From: Phycisphaerae bacterium
GTDB taxonomy: Bacteria; Planctomycetota; Phycisphaerae; Sedimentisphaerales; Anaerobacaceae
Assembly: GCA_030601745.1 (NCBI GenBank)
Contig: JAUWBI010000017.1
Location: forward strand, 1-45,533
DNA length: 45,533 bases
Direction: 5' to 3'
Shown: positions 1 through 8,411 of the stretch, in pieces
Position numbering within the stretch: the first letter of the stretch is position 1
Layout: each line of letters opens with the position of its first letter
The notes under the pieces: generated by a model
The model's input: the letters and a program-made list of their open reading frames with translations, nothing else
What the model was told of the DNA's origin: nothing
Databases searched by the model: none
Translations under genes and position numbers: made by a program

Positions 1-362
1 GTGACCTCCAGATGGATTATATGAAGCTTCTGATAACGCAGTTGCAGAACCAGAATCCATTGGAACCGTTGAACAATAACGAAATGGCTTCTCAGCTGGC
101 GCAGTTCTCATCACTGCAGCAGCTTGAGTCAATGAATTCAAATTTTGCACAGGTTCTTGCCCTTGCCAACCATAGCTACGCCAATTCGTTGATAGGCAAG
201 GAGGTTTCATTCCTTGGAGAAACACCGGAAGGTACCGTGGATATCCTGAGAGGTGTAGTTGAGCAAGTGTACAAGGAAAATGGGGAAAACTTTTTGATAG
301 TAGGCGATTATGTTCTTGGTTTGGAAGACATAATATCGGTCAAAAATTACAATCAGATTTAG
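1..362 (+). CDS. flgD: FlgD, hook cap / hook assembly protein (5' partial)
   Basis: FlgD caps the growing hook rod and is needed for FlgE polymerisation outside the cell. The frame is open to the window edge (codons for D-L-Q precede the first ATG at 12), so the N-terminus lies outside. The visible part begins in the signature block MDYMKLLITQLQNQNPLEP, followed by NNNEMASQLAQFSSLQQLE, both typical of FlgD. Only about 90 residues follow, ending in a short beta-rich tail (VSFLG, VDILRGVVEQV). This is a short FlgD without room for the full Ig-like insert of the E. coli protein. flgE follows after 25 bases in the usual flgD-flgE order. The identity is clear; only the start is unknown. Confidence 0.9.
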   Translation, partial: DLQMDYMKLLITQLQNQNPLEPLNNNEMASQLAQFSSLQQLESMNSNFAQVLALANHSYANSLIGKEVSFLGETPEGTVDILRGVVEQVYKENGENFLIVGDYVLGLEDIISVKNYNQI

Positions 363-387
363 ATTTTTATATTAAGGAGAAACAAAA

Positions 388-2061
388 ATGAGTTTTGCAT
401 TGTCAGCAGGAGTTACGGGGCTTCAGGCCCACCAAAAGATGCTTGATGTAGCCGGCAACAACCTGGCTAATGTCAATACCACCGCTTTTAAGGCCAGCAG
501 AATAACCTTCTCGGAGCTGCTGAGCGAGACGATTAAAAAGGCATCACAGCCAACAGCTACCGTCGGCGGCACCAACCCTCAGCAGATGGGCAGCGGGGTT
601 GGGGTAGCCGGTATAGCTCCCGATATGGAACAAGGTAATATCGTAAATACGGGCAATCCTCTGGACCTGGCGTTGGAAGGAGAGGGCTATTTTGTATTGA
701 GTGACGGCTCGCAAAACCTTTACACTCGCGCAGGTGCGTTCGGTGTCGATGCGGACTCGAATTTAATTGACCCTGCTACCGGCTACCGTGTCCAGCGTAC
801 CGGCAATGTAGGCGAAGCTGACGGCTTCCAGGTTTCCGGTAATAGCGATATTCATGTCCCTTACGATGTAACGCTTGAGGCAAATACCACATCAACGATA
901 ACGGTGCAGGGCAATCTAAGTTATGATGCGACGTTTGCCACACCGCAAACACAAAAGCTGACCTCGAATATAACCTATACAACTGGTGGTGGCACGGTGG
1001 CTGACGGAGACACGCTAATTAGTGCGCTTGATCAATTTACTGGATCGTTTACAGCGGCCACGCTGACGGTCTCCGGTTATGAGCACGATGGTACTGATTT
1101 AAGCGACAGCGGTCTTACTGTTACTGCAGCCACTGATCTGGATGACGTCATTAGCCACTTGAATACTGTTCTTGGCGCCACCAACGCGACGGCTTCTTTG
1201 GTCAACGGCCGAATAGTAATAAAGGATGTCACCAGCGGCTACAGCCGATCGGATGTGAAGCTGATGTACTCGGATACTACCTCGACGCTTACGGTGCCGG
1301 CGTATTTTGAGCTGACGACTGTCGGCGGAGATCAAGTTAAAAATATGAGTATTACCGCTTACGACTCGCTGGGTGGGAAACATGTTCTCTCCGGTGCATT
1401 TGTTCGAACAGATACACTCAACACCTGGGATATGGTGCTGACATCAATCACCGGCGATATCGATGAGATAACTATGGACAATCGGCGCATCAAAGATATA
1501 GAATTTTCCGCCAGTGACGGTTCTTACTCAGGGTTAAACGCTACGACCGGTGATACCGCCCAGTTTGTAATAACATTTCCACATGATACCTCGAACCCGC
1601 AAATCATCACAATATCAATGGGTACGGTAGGCAAGTTTGATGGCTTGACACAGTTAGCCGGAAACTCTACGGCAGTAGCAAGAGAGCAGGACGGTTATGA
1701 ATCGGGCAGGCTTTCCACTGTTTCGGTTGATAATGAAGGGATAGTCATCGGTGCGTTCTCCAACGGTATCAAGAAGAACATTGCCACCATCCAGATAGCG
1801 TTATTCCAGAACGCCGGAGCCCTGGAAGGCATTAGCGGCGGGTACTTTACTCCCTCGGCTAACTCAGGCGAGGCGGTGGCCACCCAGGCCATGACCGCTG
1901 GTGCCGGTACCGTTCATGGCGGGGCACTGGAGAAATCCAACGCCGATGTGGCAACCGAGTTCGTCAATATGATTAAAGCACAAAACGGCTTCCAGGCCAA
2001 TGCAAGGACCATCAGAGTTGCCAATGACATACTGCGAGAGTTGACCAACCTTATCAGGTAG
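388..2061 (+). CDS. flgE: FlgE, flagellar hook protein
   Basis: Structural subunit of the hook, exported by the flagellar type III system. The N-terminal rod/hook motif is complete (ALSAGVTGLQAHQKMLDVAGNNLANVNT at residues 4-31), followed by GNPLDLALEGEGYFVL. The C-terminal helix carries EKSNADVATEFVNMIKAQ and ends in ANDILRELTNLIR. The middle (about residues 140-430) is a variable Thr/Ser-rich surface region, giving 557 residues against about 400 in enterics. The start is supported by AGGAG eight bases upstream of ATG 388. A palindromic element begins six bases after the stop. Confidence 0.95.
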   Translation: MSFALSAGVTGLQAHQKMLDVAGNNLANVNTTAFKASRITFSELLSETIKKASQPTATVGGTNPQQMGSGVGVAGIAPDMEQGNIVNTGNPLDLALEGEGYFVLSDGSQNLYTRAGAFGVDADSNLIDPATGYRVQRTGNVGEADGFQVSGNSDIHVPYDVTLEANTTSTITVQGNLSYDATFATPQTQKLTSNITYTTGGGTVADGDTLISALDQFTGSFTAATLTVSGYEHDGTDLSDSGLTVTAATDLDDVISHLNTVLGATNATASLVNGRIVIKDVTSGYSRSDVKLMYSDTTSTLTVPAYFELTTVGGDQVKNMSITAYDSLGGKHVLSGAFVRTDTLNTWDMVLTSITGDIDEITMDNRRIKDIEFSASDGSYSGLNATTGDTAQFVITFPHDTSNPQIITISMGTVGKFDGLTQLAGNSTAVAREQDGYESGRLSTVSVDNEGIVIGAFSNGIKKNIATIQIALFQNAGALEGISGGYFTPSANSGEAVATQAMTAGAGTVHGGALEKSNADVATEFVNMIKAQNGFQANARTIRVANDILRELTNLIR

Positions 2062-2066
2062 TAACC

Positions 2067-2142
2067 GGGACCCCATTTTGTCCCGCACCAATTAGGCGTG
2101 AGCATAAGCTCAATTGGTGCGGGATTGGAAAATGTGAACCCC
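2067..2142. repeat. Composite palindromic element (type B hairpin inside a type A palindrome)
   Basis: The outer arms GGGACCCCATTTTG (2067-2080) and GAAAATGTGAACCCC (2128-2142) are roughly complementary and resemble the A family seen elsewhere. Between them is a strong hairpin: CCCGCACCAATT (2082-2093) pairs perfectly with AATTGGTGCGGG (2112-2123), with a nested GAGC/GCTC stem in the loop. The inner hairpin has the same design as the one at 15124-15165, with compensating base changes in the stem. It looks like one element inserted in the loop of another; that order is inference. There is no T-tract, so it is not a standard terminator. Confidence 0.75.
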
Positions 2143-2157
2143 TTTGGAAATTTAATA

Positions 2158-3543
2158 ATGATAACAGCACCTGTAATCACGGACAGCTTGGCCGCTATTG
2201 TTCCGGCACTGACACCGGCGCAGCGGTGGGATGCGGCAAGAAGCTGGTTTGGCACCAGCATTATAACCGACCGCTGGTTCATTATAATCAGCCTGGCTAC
2301 CTTACTTACATTAATTGTGCTGTTTTTGGTGGTTAGCTTACAGCGAATGATACAGGAACGAAAGGCTGCCGAGCAGTTGTTTGCTGAGTATGCTAATAAA
2401 AGGGGCTTGAGCGAGCGTGAGCGTCAAATTCTGCTGGATATAGCAGGCAAAGCAGGGCTCAAACGAAGTGAAGCGATTTTCACTATGGGCAGGGCTTTTG
2501 ACCGCGGAGCCGCCAAAATAGTAGAAGAAAGTCTCGCACAGCAAAAAGCTGAAGAAGCAGCCGCCAAGGACAATCTACGAATTCTGCGCCAGCAGATCGG
2601 ACTGTCTTTCCTGCGTGAAAAGCTCGGCTTCCAGAAACGACGTCCCGCTTCAATAGGCTCGCCGACGAAGCCGAAGAGATTGACCAGCAGGCAGATTCCC
2701 GTCGGTAAAAAACTTCATATGACACGCCGAAAGACCCCTGGTGCAGGCAGTATTGAGTCCACCGTTATAAAGAATGATGATATGGAGCTGATGGTCAGAT
2801 TGGCGATGCCGGTGGAAAGTAGTCTCGGCGAACTCTGGCGTGCGCGTTATTATTTTGGTGCATCGGTTTGGGAGTTTGACGCCTCTGTGGTTAGTTGCGG
2901 TGGTGGCATTCTGGTTTTGAATCACAGTGGTGATATACGGTTCATTAATCGCCGGCGTTTTCTGCGTGTTCCGGTTAAAAAGCCGGCCTTTATTGCACGT
3001 TTTCCCTTCGCAAAAACAGTTGGCGGAAGCAGTGATGTCAGCGAAGAGCCTTCCGATGCAAAGCAAGGTTCGGCCCCCATGCTTGCTTCGCAAGAAGCAA
3101 TGGGGGTCGGTGCCTGGGGGCCACCGGAATTCGTCCCTGCGGTTGTCACTGAGCTGGCGGGACCTGGTTTGCGTATAGAAGCTCCATTAGAGGTAAAGGT
3201 AGGCGAGAGAGTTTTGGTGGTGCTGAGGTTGGATGAAGAAAAGGGTCAGGATTCGGATTTGCAAAAAACGGGCAAAGCGCCAACATCAAGAATAGTAGAA
3301 GATATTGGCGAGGTCAGGCACACCAAAGCTATACAAAATGGTCTGTCAATTGCAGTTGAATTGACGGGCTTAAGCGACTCAGACGTTAATGAGCTAATTC
3401 GCGCTACCAACGCAGCTTTGGTAAAAGCCGGGGCTGAAGGTCAGGATATTCCTCCTTTGCCTTCTGCCGAAGGCAGAAAAGGGGGCAACAAGCAGGGGAC
3501 AGAAGGAGGCGCTCCGGAGCCTGCGGCTGTGCAAGGAGTCTAA
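2158..3543 (+). CDS. Membrane-anchored YcgR/PilZ-like flagellar protein
   Basis: Probably a c-di-GMP-type flagellar regulator or brake-like protein. From the start chosen here it has an N-terminal membrane segment (WFIIISLATLLTLIVLFLVV), a charged helical region, and a YcgR-N-like beta domain (about MELMVRLAMPVESSLGELWRA to VLNHSGDIRFINRRR). A PilZ-like domain then follows. The first PilZ motif RRFLR is intact; the second, normally D/NxSxxG, reads ELAGPG, so nucleotide binding may be weakened or lost. Two small palindromes (3072-3109 and 3454-3483) are translated in frame within it. A GTG at 2098 would give 20 more residues, but it lies inside a palindromic element without a spaced ribosome site, so ATG 2158 (weak GGA) is preferred. 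It sits between flgE and flgF, 1 base before flgF. Family assignment fairly sure; function inferred. Confidence 0.75.
   Translation: MITAPVITDSLAAIVPALTPAQRWDAARSWFGTSIITDRWFIIISLATLLTLIVLFLVVSLQRMIQERKAAEQLFAEYANKRGLSERERQILLDIAGKAGLKRSEAIFTMGRAFDRGAAKIVEESLAQQKAEEAAAKDNLRILRQQIGLSFLREKLGFQKRRPASIGSPTKPKRLTSRQIPVGKKLHMTRRKTPGAGSIESTVIKNDDMELMVRLAMPVESSLGELWRARYYFGASVWEFDASVVSCGGGILVLNHSGDIRFINRRRFLRVPVKKPAFIARFPFAKTVGGSSDVSEEPSDAKQGSAPMLASQEAMGVGAWGPPEFVPAVVTELAGPGLRIEAPLEVKVGERVLVVLRLDEEKGQDSDLQKTGKAPTSRIVEDIGEVRHTKAIQNGLSIAVELTGLSDSDVNELIRATNAALVKAGAEGQDIPPLPSAEGRKGGNKQGTEGGAPEPAAVQGV
3072..3109. repeat. Small palindrome translated in frame in the PilZ-like gene
   Basis: GGCCCCCATGCTTGCTT and AGAAGCAATGGGGGTC form an imperfect hairpin around TCGCA. 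It contributes residues of the type GSAPMLASQEAMGVG between the two PilZ motifs without breaking the frame. The design (GC-rich ends, GCTTC/GAAGC core) resembles the elements at 31943-31978 and 36987-37030. Confidence 0.6.
3454..3483. repeat. Small hairpin in the 3' end of the PilZ-like gene
   Basis: TTCTGCC (3462-3468) and GGCAGAA (3472-3478) pair perfectly around GAA, with outer CCTTT/AAAGG. It is translated as PPLPSAEGRKGG near the C-terminus. It may belong to the interspersed palindromes but lacks their GCAAAATGGG core. Confidence 0.4.
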
Positions 3544-3544
3544 A

Positions 3545-4279
3545 ATGTCGGACATTATAGCTCAAGTTGGTCCAAGCATTGATGCGTTGATGCGGGAACT
3601 TTATATCATTACGCACAATCTGGCAAACGTAAGCACGGCCGGATATAAGCGTAGATGCAACGCATTTTCAAAATCGCTTGAGGCACAGGGGGCGGGGACA
3701 GAAACGTATTCTCCCGGCAGCGTAGATTTGAATTCGGTGTTTGATTTTTCCCAGGGCAGTATTATCGGGACAGGCCGGTCGCTGGATTTTGCACTTTATG
3801 GTAAGGGCTTCTTTGTAATAGAGACGCCCGGAGGGCCGCGTTACACCCGCAACGGGATGTTCCACTTAAACCAAAATGGTCAAATAGTGAATTCTGAGGG
3901 AAATACCGTAGCAGGCGAAGGTGGGCCAATCATGATACCGGCTGATGTGGGGCCTTCGCAGCTAAATGTCTCGAGCGATGGAAGCATCAGTGCCGGCGGT
4001 ATAGCCATAGGCAAATTCAGATTTGTCGATTTCAAAGACGACGAAAACAAGCTCGTGCCGACCGGCGCGAGCTGCTTCCGAATGCCGGACGAGGATGTAA
4101 GGCCGGTTGCAGCCGAAAATATAGTTGTGAAACAGGGCTACCAGGAGGCATCCAACGTTAAGCTGGTCGACGAGTTAGTGGATATGATAATGGTGTCCAG
4201 ACTCTACGAAGCGAATATGAAGTTCGTCTCAGCCCAAAAGGAAATTTCCAAGAGTATTATTGGTGTGGCTATGGGCTGA
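3545..4279 (+). CDS. flgF: FlgF/FlgG-family proximal rod protein
   Basis: Rod subunit joining the MS-ring/export gate to the distal rod. The N-terminal motif is present but divergent (LYIITHNLANVSTAGYKRR at about residues 19-37), followed by GTGRSLDFALYGKGFFVIETPGG and YTRNGMFHLNQNGQIV, typical of the FlgF/FlgG core. The C-terminal helix reads QEASNVKLVDELVDMIMVSR. At 244 residues it matches FlgF size. A separate, more typical FlgG follows, so this copy is called FlgF by position; FlgF and FlgG are hard to tell apart by eye. The start has GGAG upstream in the tail of the preceding gene. Confidence 0.85.
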   Translation: MSDIIAQVGPSIDALMRELYIITHNLANVSTAGYKRRCNAFSKSLEAQGAGTETYSPGSVDLNSVFDFSQGSIIGTGRSLDFALYGKGFFVIETPGGPRYTRNGMFHLNQNGQIVNSEGNTVAGEGGPIMIPADVGPSQLNVSSDGSISAGGIAIGKFRFVDFKDDENKLVPTGASCFRMPDEDVRPVAAENIVVKQGYQEASNVKLVDELVDMIMVSRLYEANMKFVSAQKEISKSIIGVAMG

Positions 4280-4307
4280 AAATTGATTATTTACTATTGA
4301 TTATTGT

Positions 4308-4330
4308 GTTCGTGGTTATGAACCACGAAC
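4308..4330. repeat. Perfect hairpin between flgF and flgG
   Basis: GTTCGTGGTT (4308-4317) and AACCACGAAC (4321-4330) form a perfect 10-bp stem with a 3-base loop. No T-tract follows, and flgG starts 30 bases on, so an mRNA stability or processing hairpin fits better than a terminator. The flanks (TTGATTATTTACTATTGATT) contain short direct repeats. Confidence 0.6.
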
Positions 4331-4360
4331 TATGAACTAAAATCAAAGGAGAACAATATT

Positions 4361-5146
4361 ATGTTAAGAGCATTTTCCACTGCGGCGACAGGAATGGAGG
4401 CCCAGCAGAGGATGGTTGACGTGACCGCTAATAACCTTGCCAACATTAACACCAACGGCTTCAAGCGAAGCACGGTTGACTTTCAGGATTTGCTTTACGT
4501 CAAGATAAGGGCATCCGGTACGGAAGTGGCTTCGGGTATAACTGCTCCCGCTGGTTTAGAAATAGGAAGCGGAGTCCGCGTTGCATCTACAGTAAAGGTT
4601 TTTAGCGGCGGTGAGCTTCAGAATACCAACCGACGTCTCGATGTAGCTATTTCAGGCGAAGGCTTTCTTCAGGTAAGCTTACCAAACGGTGACAAAAGGT
4701 ATACCCGCGATGGCTCGCTGCAAATGAATGCTGAGGGGCAATTAGTTACCACCACCGGATACACCATAGAGCCGAGCATTAGCATTCCAACGGATGCCGA
4801 AGCCGTAGATATCGCAAAAGATGGAGGCGTCAATGTTACTGTTGGGGAAACTGTTTCAGTTGTAGGTACTCTTGAGCTGGCTCGATTTCCCAACCCGCCA
4901 GGTCTTTCGAGTGAAGGAGATAACCTGTTTGCAGAGACCGCGGCGAGCGGCACGGCGACGACCGGCGCGCCCGGAGACAGTGGTTTCGGCACTCTCCAGT
5001 CGGGATTCCTGGAAAAATCCAATGTCCAGATGATAACCGAGCTGGTCAACCTTATAAAGGCCCAACGCGCATACGAGACAAACTCCCGCGCAATAAGGGC
5101 GGCGGACGAGATGCTTCGAAAGGCAATCGCAATAGCAAGATTTTAG
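4361..5146 (+). CDS. flgG: FlgG, distal rod protein
   Basis: Main subunit of the distal rod that crosses the periplasm inside the P- and L-rings. The N-terminus MLRAFSTAATGMEAQQRMVD followed by VTANNLANINTNGFKRS is the canonical FlgG opening. GGELQNTNRRLDVAISGEGF and YTRDGSLQMNAEGQLV form the middle signature, and LEKSNVQMITELVNLIKAQR plus AYETNSRAIRAADEMLRKA the C-terminal helix. Its 261 residues are the usual size. The ribosome site AAAGGAG lies 11 bases before ATG 4361. It is followed 12 bases later by flgA. Confidence 0.97.
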   Translation: MLRAFSTAATGMEAQQRMVDVTANNLANINTNGFKRSTVDFQDLLYVKIRASGTEVASGITAPAGLEIGSGVRVASTVKVFSGGELQNTNRRLDVAISGEGFLQVSLPNGDKRYTRDGSLQMNAEGQLVTTTGYTIEPSISIPTDAEAVDIAKDGGVNVTVGETVSVVGTLELARFPNPPGLSSEGDNLFAETAASGTATTGAPGDSGFGTLQSGFLEKSNVQMITELVNLIKAQRAYETNSRAIRAADEMLRKAIAIARF

Positions 5147-5158
5147 TAAGGGAACATT

Positions 5159-6160
5159 ATGAGCGGTAAAACAGTTAACATTGTCGTAATTACTTGTTTG
5201 CTGGCATCAATCCAATTTGGCCGGGCCTCGACGAACGACAAAACCAAAGGTCCACAGAAGGATTCTGCTCTCCGGATTTACCTGCCCAGAGAGGTTACAA
5301 TTAAGAACGATGCTATCAAGCTGGGCCAGGTGAGTATAATCCGGGGCAAGGAATCTCTTGTCGCCAAAGCAAGTGAAATTGCCTTAGGGCGGATTTCAGT
5401 GCCGGGTCAGAAAATTGTCGTTGCCAGGTCAATGGTCCTGAGTAGATTGGCTTGCAATGGAATTCCCGCATCGAAGGTGACATTAACCGGTGCAGAAAAA
5501 ATAACGGTAAAGCAGCAGGAGCAAATCATCAAGGGCAGCGAATTCGTTGAGCTGGCAAGCTCATTTCTGAAGAAGAACCCACCTGCCGGTTCTGTTTGCC
5601 AGATGAGCCCGATACGGATACCCAAAGATTTAGTCCTGCCCGGTGTGAGCAAAGATATTAAATTGTCCCAGCGTTTGGCCGGAAGCAGCGCAAGAAATCA
5701 GGCTAAGGTTCGGATTGCTGTGCTTGCCGATGGCAAAGAGATAGGCGTGCGTGAAGTAACTTTCCGCTTGAAATACAATTGTCGCAGAGCAGTAACGCTG
5801 GTCGAACTCGTCGCAGGTATGGTCATCAGTGCTAAGAATGTCAAGATAGAAAAGAGCGTGTCAAACTATCCGGAGCCTGCCGATTGGAGGCTGCCCTACG
5901 GCCTTGTCACCAGGCGTAAACTGTCGGCGAAGACTGTAATTCGTCCGGATATGATAGGCCCTGCGAAGCCCGCAGTTGTTGTTGGGCGCAATCAAACGGT
6001 TGTGATTCGAATTGAAAGGCCGGGACTTCTGGTTACGGCCATCGGAAAAGCTATGCAAGATGGCCGAGCCGGGGAATATATAAAAGTGCGAAACGTGGAC
6101 TCACAACGAATAATCTTAGCTAAGGTCAATGAAAACGGGACGGTGACCCCCATTTTCTGA
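5159..6160 (+). CDS. flgA: FlgA, P-ring assembly chaperone
   Basis: Periplasmic chaperone for FlgI polymerisation into the P-ring. The N-terminus is a short signal peptide (NIVVITCLLASIQFGRAS). A beta-rich middle region follows, then a SAF-type segment (VTLVELVAGMVISAKNVKIE at about residues 214-233). The C-terminal part carries KTVIRPDMIGPAKPAVVVGR and LLVTAIGKAMQDGRAGEYIKVRN, the best conserved part of FlgA. Its 333 residues make it longer than the enteric protein (219) because of a larger N-terminal half, as in many other phyla. GGGAAC precedes ATG 5159. flgH starts 11 bases downstream. Confidence 0.9.
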   Translation: MSGKTVNIVVITCLLASIQFGRASTNDKTKGPQKDSALRIYLPREVTIKNDAIKLGQVSIIRGKESLVAKASEIALGRISVPGQKIVVARSMVLSRLACNGIPASKVTLTGAEKITVKQQEQIIKGSEFVELASSFLKKNPPAGSVCQMSPIRIPKDLVLPGVSKDIKLSQRLAGSSARNQAKVRIAVLADGKEIGVREVTFRLKYNCRRAVTLVELVAGMVISAKNVKIEKSVSNYPEPADWRLPYGLVTRRKLSAKTVIRPDMIGPAKPAVVVGRNQTVVIRIERPGLLVTAIGKAMQDGRAGEYIKVRNVDSQRIILAKVNENGTVTPIF

Positions 6161-6171
6161 AAGGAGAGATA

Positions 6172-6813
6172 ATGAACAATAGAATAGTCTTGGTTCTTGT
6201 CTTAACGGTTTTTGTGCTCTGCTCAGCGGCCTGCTCACAGGCAGGTTCTATCTGGGCCAGGAGGGACAAGAATATGCGGGATTTATACGCTGACGACGTG
6301 GCTCGTCAGATAGGTGATGTACTGACCATCAGGATTAGTGAAGCCAGTAAGGTCGATAACAAGGCAAAAAGAGACCTGAAAAAAGAAATCGATCGGTCAA
6401 CTACTTTTAGTGGAGGCCCGAATTTTACGTCTAAAGGTACGTTCGACAGATTATTGCCGGAACAACTTCTGCCCAGTCTCGATATGGCTGCTAAATTCAG
6501 TAATGAGTTGAAAAGCAAGGCCGATTACAAAGACGAGCGCAGCTTTATCGATCGCATCACCGTCGTGGTTGTAGATGTCCTGCCGAATCGCAACCTTGTG
6601 GTTATGGGAACTCGTAACCGCAATATTGCAGGTGATATGCAAATCATTGAGGTAAGCGGCATAGTCAGGCCGAGCGATATCGCGTTTGATAACACAGTTA
6701 AGAGCGAACAGGTTGCAGACTTTCGTCTTGTTACTAAAAATTCAGGTATCGCGGCACCATATAACAAGCCGGGCTGGTTCGGCAGGATACTTGACATTAT
6801 TTGGCCGTTTTAA
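6172..6813 (+). CDS. flgH: FlgH, L-ring protein
   Basis: Outer-membrane ring subunit around the distal rod. The N-terminal hydrophobic stretch ends in LCSAACSQAGS, which could be a lipoprotein signal with the Cys at residue 21, though the box is not ideal (Ser at -3). Family motifs include SIWARRDKNMRDLYADD, QIGDVLTIRISEASKVDNKA, VVDVLPNRNLVVMGTRN and the C-terminal VSGIVRPSDIAFDNTVKSEQ. Length 213 is normal. AGGAGAG precedes ATG 6172. The gene sits between flgA and flgI. Confidence 0.93.
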   Translation: MNNRIVLVLVLTVFVLCSAACSQAGSIWARRDKNMRDLYADDVARQIGDVLTIRISEASKVDNKAKRDLKKEIDRSTTFSGGPNFTSKGTFDRLLPEQLLPSLDMAAKFSNELKSKADYKDERSFIDRITVVVVDVLPNRNLVVMGTRNRNIAGDMQIIEVSGIVRPSDIAFDNTVKSEQVADFRLVTKNSGIAAPYNKPGWFGRILDIIWPF

Positions 6814-6861
6814 GTTTTGTTACGGGTAATGTTGTGCGACTATTTTTGAAAGTGATAGCTT

Positions 6862-7977
6862 ATGAAATCTCGTTTGATACTTTTGATACTTTTATTTGTA
6901 GTCCTGTTGAGTGCGGTTGAAGTTGGACAATGCGAGCGAATAAAGGACATTGTTGATATTCAAGGCATTCGCAGCAATCCGCTCGCGGGGTTCGGATTAG
7001 TTATAGGTCTGGCCGGCACCGGCGATAGCACACTGCTGTCGCGACAAATGCTGACGAACATATTGAGGGATTCAGGACTGGTTCTTAATCCTGACAATTT
7101 GACCGGCGGCAATATTGCGGTCGTTATGGTTACGGCGGAGTTGGGCCCTTTTGCCCGTGAGGGCTCTCGAATCGACGTTGACGTCTCTGCTATAGGGGAT
7201 GCCAAAAGCCTTCAGGGCGGGATGCTTTTACCGACGCCGCTGATAGGTCTTGATAGGCAGGTATACGCCGTGGCGCAGGGAGGAGTTTCAATCGGCGGCT
7301 GGGCGGCAGCAGGCGATAAGGCTTCAATCACAAAGAACCACCAGACGGTCGGGCGAATTCCCGACGGCGCGATAGTCGAAAAGGAAGAAATAGCTACTTT
7401 TGTTGAATACGTTGCAGACCATAGGCTTATCACGCTTAATCTTAGAAACAGCGATTTTTCAACTGCAGAACGAATCAGCAAAGCCATTAACACAACTTAT
7501 CCAAACAGTACAACAGTAGTTGACGCCGGCACTATCAAAGTTAAAGTTCCCGGTGAAGTTGGTCAGACAGGTATAGCCGGCTTTATCGATGATATTACAA
7601 AGCACGACGTCAAGGTTGATGTCCCTGCGGTAGTGGTTATCAACGAACGCACCGGCACTATTGTAGTTGGAGAAAATGTCGGCATATCTGCAGTGGCGAT
7701 TTCCCAGGGAAGCCTGGTTATAAAAATCAAGGAAACCGCAATCGTTTCTCAACCGATCGCACCTTTCTCCGATGCCGGCACAACGGAAGTTATTCCGGAA
7801 ACAATAATAGGGGTCGAAGAGAAAGAAGGGTATCTGATTCCTGTCTCCAGGGCAGTTACTGTCTCAGAGCTGGCCAAAACCCTCAATGCCATAGGAGCGA
7901 CACCGAGAGACCTTATAGCGATATTCAATGCCTTGAAAAAGGCCGGTGCCCTTCAAGCTAAGCTGGTGATAATGTAA
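6862..7977 (+). CDS. flgI: FlgI, P-ring protein
   Basis: Periplasmic P-ring subunit. It has a signal peptide (LILLILLFVVLLSAVEVGQC) followed by the canonical RIKDIVDIQGIRSNPLAGFG and LVIGLAGTGDS. The family core includes VVMVTAELGPFAREGSRIDV, DVSAIGDAKSLQGGMLLPT, VVVINERTGTIVVGENVGIS and the C-terminal LAKTLNAIGATPRDLIAIFN. Length 371 is normal. The 48-base gap after flgH holds no clear site. An A-family palindromic half-element begins at its stop codon. Confidence 0.96.
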   Translation: MKSRLILLILLFVVLLSAVEVGQCERIKDIVDIQGIRSNPLAGFGLVIGLAGTGDSTLLSRQMLTNILRDSGLVLNPDNLTGGNIAVVMVTAELGPFAREGSRIDVDVSAIGDAKSLQGGMLLPTPLIGLDRQVYAVAQGGVSIGGWAAAGDKASITKNHQTVGRIPDGAIVEKEEIATFVEYVADHRLITLNLRNSDFSTAERISKAINTTYPNSTTVVDAGTIKVKVPGEVGQTGIAGFIDDITKHDVKVDVPAVVVINERTGTIVVGENVGISAVAISQGSLVIKIKETAIVSQPIAPFSDAGTTEVIPETIIGVEEKEGYLIPVSRAVTVSELAKTLNAIGATPRDLIAIFNALKKAGALQAKLVIM

Positions 7978-7979
7978 GA

Positions 7980-8009
7980 GGGTCCCTGCAATAAGTCGCA
8001 AAATGGGAG
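7980..8009. repeat. A-family element (half palindrome) between flgI and flgJ
   Basis: GGGTCCCTGCAATAAGTCGC followed by AAAATGGGAGC. It carries the conserved core GCAATAAGTCGCAAAATGGG exactly, with a shortened left arm. Confidence 0.7.
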
Positions 8010-8024
8010 CTTAGGAGTAATTTT

Positions 8025-8411
8025 ATGGATAGCACCAAATTGATATTAACCGGAGCCGTCCCACCGCCGAGTCTGCTGGAGGATTTAAGCGGGACCTTAT
8101 TTTACAAGAAAATCGCAAAATGGGAACCCGGTAAAATCGACGGTGTTTCGGAAGAGAGGAAAAAACAAATAGCCAAAGATTTTGAGTCGGTTTTAATCGG
8201 TAAATTGCTGGATGAAATGAAAAATACTATCGGGGACTGGGGGTTTGACAAAGATGAGACTTCCAAGCAAGTTCAAGAAATATTTTGGCTATACCTGGCC
8301 CGGGATATTGCAAACAACGGCGGCTTTGGGATGTGGAAGGATATATACCAATTTTTGACCAATCCGGACCAGGTAAACGCAACGACAGGGACACTGGATA
8401 GGAATATATGA
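8025..8411 (+). CDS. flgJ: FlgJ-like rod-binding protein without hydrolase domain
   Basis: Rod assembly scaffold corresponding to the N-terminal half of FlgJ. The motif KQIAKDFESVLIGKLLDEMK (about residues 46-65) and the tail NGGFGMWKDIYQFLT match the rod-binding domain. The muramidase domain of enteric FlgJ is absent, as in many non-proteobacteria, so another enzyme must open the peptidoglycan. Residues 23-36 (GTLFYKKIAKWEPG) are encoded by a palindromic element inserted in frame at 8091-8132. GGAG eight bases before ATG 8025 supports the start. The stop overlaps flgN by 4 bases (ATGA). Confidence 0.85.
   Translation: MDSTKLILTGAVPPPSLLEDLSGTLFYKKIAKWEPGKIDGVSEERKKQIAKDFESVLIGKLLDEMKNTIGDWGFDKDETSKQVQEIFWLYLARDIANNGGFGMWKDIYQFLTNPDQVNATTGTLDRNI
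8091..8132. repeat. A-family palindromic element inside flgJ
   Basis: Left arm GGGACCTTATTTTAC, right arm ATCGCAAAATGGGAACCCGG. It is translated in frame as GTLFYKKIAKWEPG. The same reading frame (G-T-x-F) is used by the copy at 17897-17933. Confidence 0.75.
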
